Below are positions 60,655 to 64,000 of a stretch of DNA of 64,000 nucleotides, piece by piece. The DNA is from Candidatus Freyarchaeota archaeon (GTDB lineage Archaea > Asgardarchaeota > Jordiarchaeia > Jordiarchaeales > Jordiarchaeaceae): assembly GCA_030587365.1 (NCBI GenBank), contig JAUQZE010000023.1, forward strand, positions 124,001 through 188,000. Reading direction: 5' to 3'. How positions within the stretch are numbered: the stretch's first letter is position 1; every line of letters starts with the position of its first letter. Below the pieces are notes generated by a model. It was given only the letters and a program-made list of their open reading frames with translations. It ran no database searches and was not told the origin of the DNA. Both the position numbers and the translations under genes were made by a program.

Positions 60655-60993
60655 ATGCCGAGAGCTGGTGTAGTGGTCAGTGGCGTAATTGCAATTATTG
60701 GTGCAATATTAGGGCTCCTTTACGGATGGAATTGGCTGACACAAAAAGACATAATTACCATGTTTAACCCGAGGACATTTTATGCGTTAATTGTTATGGT
60801 AGCCTCAGTAGTGGCGTGTATCTGTAGCTTACTATTACTAATAGACAAGTTGGCCGTGTTGGATGCACTAATTGTACTCTTCTGGGGTATCCTGCTGCTT
60901 TGTGTGTTTGGGGGCCCATTTCTAGCACTTATTGCAGCTATACTCGAAATTATCGGTGGATTAATCGGCCTAATCACCTCAATTGCAACCTGA
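60655..60993 (+). CDS. Small membrane protein with three to four helices
   Basis: A 112-residue protein from ATG at 60655, six bases after AGGTGGTGA; the longer open frame upstream lacks coding character. Helices are near 5-22, 40-62, 68-88 and 92-110. It is Ile/Leu/Val rich with few charges. No family recognised. Confidence 0.68.
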   Translation: MPRAGVVVSGVIAIIGAILGLLYGWNWLTQKDIITMFNPRTFYALIVMVASVVACICSLLLLIDKLAVLDALIVLFWGILLLCVFGGPFLALIAAILEIIGGLIGLITSIAT

Positions 60994-61155
60994 AAAAAGC
61001 AATCACACTCCTTCCACTTTTTATTATCTTTTTTTGCCTGTTAAAAAATCTTCAGTGTAATGATAATGTCTTAATTCAAGAAGTGTTTAAACATTTTTAA
61101 GTAGGGGCGCGTATTCTTTTTTATATTAGTTGACGAGTTATTTATTGGAAGTGGG

Positions 61156-61701
61156 ATGCAGTTGAGCGTGGATGAAGAGCTTCTTAAAAGTTTTGAAACA
61201 GTGTACCGGTTGAATGATGGACGCGAGGTGGTCTTCCGTCCTCTGAAGCCCAAAGAAGATGTGGAAATGCTCTACCAGTTCTATAGCACACTTTCAAAGG
61301 AGAAAAACTACTTCCGGTTTCTGAGTTATCGCAAGGTCACCCGATGGATTGTGGAGGAGTGGGCCAACGTAAACTATGATCAAAGCATGGTCCTAGTGGC
61401 GGTGGTGGATAATGGGGGAGAGCGTAAGGTTGTTGCTGATTCCCGATATTATCTGGACAAGTCCACCGGGGCGGCTGAGATTGCCATTGTGGTTCACAAC
61501 GATTGGCAGCACAAGGGCATAGGAACAAATTTACTCTTACACACCATCAAAGTGGCGAAAGAAATGGGTGTAAAAAAACTATACGCTTATGTATCCTCAG
61601 AAAATAGAAAAATAGCCAGCATAGGGATAAAACTCGGCTTCACCACGAAATGGTACCCCGACATGGGAGAATACGGAGGAGAATTAATTCTGAACAAGTA
61701 A
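61156..61701 (+). CDS. GNAT-family N-acetyltransferase
   Basis: A 181-residue protein. After the start it has RLNDGREVVFRPLKPKEDVE, a usual first strand of GNAT domains, and the acetyl-CoA loop in VHNDWQHKGIGTNLL near 115-129, then YAYVSSENRKIASIGIKLGF. It transfers an acetyl group to an unknown amine. The type resembles the C-terminal acetyltransferase part of Pat-like lysine acetyltransferases, but it is single-domain. Monocistronic. Confidence 0.9.
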   Translation: MQLSVDEELLKSFETVYRLNDGREVVFRPLKPKEDVEMLYQFYSTLSKEKNYFRFLSYRKVTRWIVEEWANVNYDQSMVLVAVVDNGGERKVVADSRYYLDKSTGAAEIAIVVHNDWQHKGIGTNLLLHTIKVAKEMGVKKLYAYVSSENRKIASIGIKLGFTTKWYPDMGEYGGELILNK

Positions 61702-61771
61702 ATCACAAGATTCCTAATCACAAAAAACAAGGGAATAAAGTAAGTTTTATTTAAAGTATTTGTGTCTACTT

Positions 61772-62089
61772 TTAGACGGCGTACCATTCAACGTGGCATT
61801 TTTCCCTTAGGCTTCTATTTACAATCTTTTTTATCTGGGAGTACATTTCATTTGTTTCCTTACGGATTCCGTAATAAACATCCTGGGTTATAAGATGTAA
61901 ATTGAAGCAATCCATACTCAGGCTCATTATCTTACTACTCAAATCATGGAAGCCCTCTATACTCTGCAATAAATTGTCCAATTCGCACTGACCACTAAAA
62001 CTTTCAATTTTTGAAAACAGTGCTTTTCTATCTTCAATATATTTGAAGAGTTCAGATTTATCGCACGTAGAGATCACTTCCATATTCAA
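61772..62089 (-). CDS. Unknown small protein
   Basis: A 105-residue helical, charged protein with cysteines near 9, 35, 61 and 98 (for example STCDKSELFKYIED). The ATG at 62089 or 62083 can start it. No family is recognised. It is convergent with the acetyltransferase gene. Confidence 0.55.
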   Translation of the reverse strand: MNMEVISTCDKSELFKYIEDRKALFSKIESFSGQCELDNLLQSIEGFHDLSSKIMSLSMDCFNLHLITQDVYYGIRKETNEMYSQIKKIVNRSLREKCHVEWYAV

Positions 62090-62547
62090 ACTTTTATAAA
62101 ATTTCTCTCCAGTTAAGGAGGGAGTTAAAAACGGAATTCTTTACCAATTTTAAACTCTTATTAAACTATTGTTGGGTGAGTTATTATTCAAGTTATTACT
62201 TGCTTTTAAATTTGACGCATTGATACGTAATTGAGTATCTGTGTCTTTTTTATGCTCTTCCAAAATTTTGCGTTTAATTTTAAACATATATTTATGAAAT
62301 GTTCAGTCACTTGACAAGGTGAATAGACAATTAACCAATTAAAGAAAGTTTTATAGACTTTTTTATTAGAAATAGACTTATTTTTATTGGGTTTTGTTTG
62401 TTATTTATAGATGTTTTAGAGAAGCCGCATCCTGCTTTTCAGAGGTTCTGTAAACCCCGGCGACCGGCAAGTGCTTAAGAAGCTACCATTTTTGTCTCAA
62501 AGCTACAAATCCGATATACTCATATACATTCATATATAATATTATCT
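62090..62547. other. Gap without a gene
   Basis: 458 bases. Mostly AT-rich, with a GC-richer island near 62440-62480 (AACCCCGGCGACCGGC) and a CATATATAAT box near 62530 that may drive the next two genes. No gene is seen. Confidence 0.45.
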
Positions 62548-62772
62548 TTGGTAATAAAAATATCAAAAGAAAATCAGAAGATTTGTATTAAATTGTTAGA
62601 AAAATGTTTGGACCTCCTGATGAAAGGCGAAGTGTATAAAGCTGAACCTTACTTAAATGTTTTATATGAGTATATTGTAACTTTAGATAAGCTAGAGGTT
62701 GGAGAAATTGCAAAAATATTTGACGGTGAAAATATTCATAGTAGAGCTATGAACACCTCTATAAATTCATAG
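62548..62772 (+). CDS. Unknown small helical protein
   Basis: A 74-residue frame starting at TTG. Its residues (KENQKICIKLLEKCLDLLMK) look like an amphipathic helical unit. The stop overlaps the AGGAGG of the next gene, so the two are probably translated in order. No family is recognised; the start is uncertain because no ribosome site is seen. Confidence 0.5.
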   Translation: MVIKISKENQKICIKLLEKCLDLLMKGEVYKAEPYLNVLYEYIVTLDKLEVGEIAKIFDGENIHSRAMNTSINS

Positions 62773-62781
62773 GAGGAAAGT

Positions 62782-63237
62782 ATTACGGAAGAAGGTGAAA
62801 TTCTAGAAAAGGTAATTGATGATGTGGAACGGAATAAGGGTAACTGGAGTTCCAAGGGCATAGCTGTATTAGATTTGGATGGTTCAGTTATTGGGTCGAA
62901 GGGTGATGTTCCAAAAGAACATATTGAGTATTATCACAAATTTCCTTTGAGGGATATGGCTGAAGGAAGCAGCTTACACTTCAAAAACAGCTTCATGATG
63001 AAAATAACAGAATTTTTCGCGGTGGTTGTAGTTCTATCCGACGAGCATTTTGCGCGGCTTTCTGCAATTAACTTATGGGGAAGGATAGCCGCACTACACG
63101 ATCTTTATCGTTTGGACGAAGAAGAGAGAAAAAAGGTAGAAAGCCAATTTTCAATACTTGGAAAATTAATTAAAAAAGTCAAATCAGACACACCGACAAG
63201 CAAAACAATAAGCAAATTCTTCAAAAATTTAGAATAA
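62782..63237 (+). CDS. Roadblock/longin-like small protein with apparent ATT start
   Basis: The frame is open from an ATT at 62782, five bases after AGGAGG, giving about 151 residues; the first standard start is GTG at 62824 without a ribosome site. The added residues (TEEGEILEKVIDDVERNKG) look like normal coding helix, so the longer form is favoured. GIAVLDLDGSVIGSKGDVP and FFAVVVVLSDEHFA suggest a roadblock/profilin-like sandwich as in small GTPase partners. The C-terminus is Lys-rich. Confidence 0.6.
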   Translation: MTEEGEILEKVIDDVERNKGNWSSKGIAVLDLDGSVIGSKGDVPKEHIEYYHKFPLRDMAEGSSLHFKNSFMMKITEFFAVVVVLSDEHFARLSAINLWGRIAALHDLYRLDEEERKKVESQFSILGKLIKKVKSDTPTSKTISKFFKNLE

Positions 63238-63573
63238 ATAGCAGAAAGAAAACAACTAAAAAAGAGAAGCAGACGAAAACAAAAACAACTATAAGAGTGA
63301 ACGGAGCAACGAAGAAACGTTCCAAATGTTCAGAGAAAAAAAGTAAAACGTCGAATCAGCTACTGAATAGGATGATAGACTTTTACCAGAAGGGAGGCTT
63401 TAAATAACCAGAGGAAGCTTAACACTTGTTTGCGCTCAAATCTTTCTAGGGGTTTTCAACCTTGTTCCCTCATTAATTTGTTTTAATTTTTTGTTATGCG
63501 TATTTTTTGGGGTAATTTAAAAATAAAAAATAGTAGGGTGAGGGACTTGATTGGGTATACTTGTATTGGTGTT
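63238..63573 (+). other. Gap with a weak Lys-rich small frame
   Basis: A 36-codon frame from GTG at 63297 to 63407 encodes KKRSKCSEKKSKTSNQLL and then NRMIDFYQKGGFK; the frame is open further upstream with Lys/Thr-rich codons. There is no ribosome site, so it may be a shifted extension of the preceding gene or chance. The rest of the gap shows nothing. Confidence 0.3.
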
Positions 63574-64000
63574 CTATTTTCCTTTGGTTTTGGGTAATAG
63601 GCGTTTTGGGGGGAACAATCCAAAGTACATTGATGCGAAGGTTATTATTGCAAAGACCCATATGATGTCCTTTAGAAGCTCGGTGTGGAAAAGAGTCCCG
63701 AGCAGCAAAGTCACCTGCTGTAAGGTTGCGGAGACTCCACCGGTTCCGAATAATAGGGCCTTTACTCGGAGTTCACCTTTTTGTTTGGTAGCGTAGTGAT
63801 AGAATGAGACTGCGAAAATTAGGAAAACGCTAATCCAGTTAATCATAGTGATTAAAGAGGTAATCAAGCTCGGGTAAACGCTAAGCCTTAGTTGCTCTTC
63901 TACCATGGTTATGTTGCCAATCAAGTTCATAAATAGGGCTATTAAACAGAATATGACAAAGGTATAAACAACAGCTCTTTTTATTTGGATTAGCTGCGCG
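63574..64000 (-). CDS. Membrane protein, 5' end beyond the window
   Basis: On the minus strand the frame is open from the window edge and gives at least 141 residues before the stop at 63574. The first visible part (KRAVVYTFVIFCLIALFMN) is a membrane helix, so the ATG at 63930 is internal. Four helices can be seen in total, with a KQKGELRVKALL loop. No family recognised. Confidence 0.65.
   Translation of the reverse strand, partial: AQLIQIKRAVVYTFVIFCLIALFMNLIGNITMVEEQLRLSVYPSLITSLITMINWISVFLIFAVSFYHYATKQKGELRVKALLFGTGGVSATLQQVTLLLGTLFHTELLKDIIWVFAIITFASMYFGLFPPKRLLPKTKGK

Noticed and set aside
62440..62480. GC-rich island resembling a tRNA or riboswitch piece
   Set aside because: No acceptor stem, anticodon arm or known riboswitch core could be built around it.

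Overview
The window looks like an AT-rich archaeal chromosome segment. Genes use GGAGGTG-type ribosome sites and frequent GTG/TTG starts, and TATA-like boxes precede several of them. The families present (DUF998 membrane proteins, HepT/MntA, an archaeal TnpB, an ISH6-like transposase, corrinoid/URO-D methyltransferases, PPP phosphatase, stand-alone LigD phosphoesterase) suit an anaerobic archaeon. A TACK-lineage organism such as Candidatus Bathyarchaeia is my best guess, from gene content only. I saw no rRNA, tRNA or CRISPR array.

Layout: 1-5.7 kb holds a sugar/glycan-type cluster (SGNH hydrolase, RmlC-like epimerase, a decayed NAD-epimerase start, a SAF-domain dehydrogenase, GT2 glycosyltransferase, methyltransferase) with degenerate duplications. 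5.9-8.3 kb is a minus-strand redox group: two ferredoxin-type proteins, a Cys-tailed protein and two tiny paralogous Cys proteins. 9.7-13 kb carries four tandem DUF998 membrane proteins. 13.9-15.7 kb is a corrinoid protein/URO-D methyltransferase pair. 16-31.5 kb is mixed housekeeping: GH31 glucosidase, a methyltransferase/ATP-grasp fusion, a TnpB element, PPP phosphatase, P-type ATPase, DUF4139 protein, alkyladenine glycosylase and macrodomain. 31.6-33 kb is an ISH6-like element. 33-42.5 kb holds an SDR, two Cys-signature paralogs, SnoaL-like, TudS-like and two-helix proteins, a decayed HEPN/MNT pair and a two-subunit molybdopterin enzyme. 42.9-49 kb holds an acyl-CoA synthetase, an intact HepT/MntA pair, a decayed corrinoid gene, a second corrinoid/URO-D operon and the third Cys-signature paralog. 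49.9-53.3 kb is an envelope/membrane block (DUF308, paired 2-TM proteins, MscS) containing two copies of a structured repeat with terminal inverted repeats. 53.4-55 kb is an IS110 element nested in a TnpB-less IS605-type derivative. 55-64 kb has a BioD-like P-loop protein, Nth plus LigD phosphoesterase, a HEAT-repeat protein, GNAT and small unknowns.

Functional reading: the two methyltransferase/corrinoid operons, the ferredoxin-rich operon, the acyl-CoA synthetase and the molybdopterin enzyme together suggest C1/methyl-group or aromatic-compound metabolism with ferredoxin-linked electron transfer. No substrate can be named from sequence. Several decayed copies (corrinoid gene, HEPN/MNT, dehydrogenase tail, ABC-2 permease, IS derivatives) show ongoing duplication and loss. 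The strongest undescribed signal is the ~360-bp repeat at about 50.6-51.0 and 51.9-52.3 kb, whose core keeps base pairing between copies, including a compensatory change.
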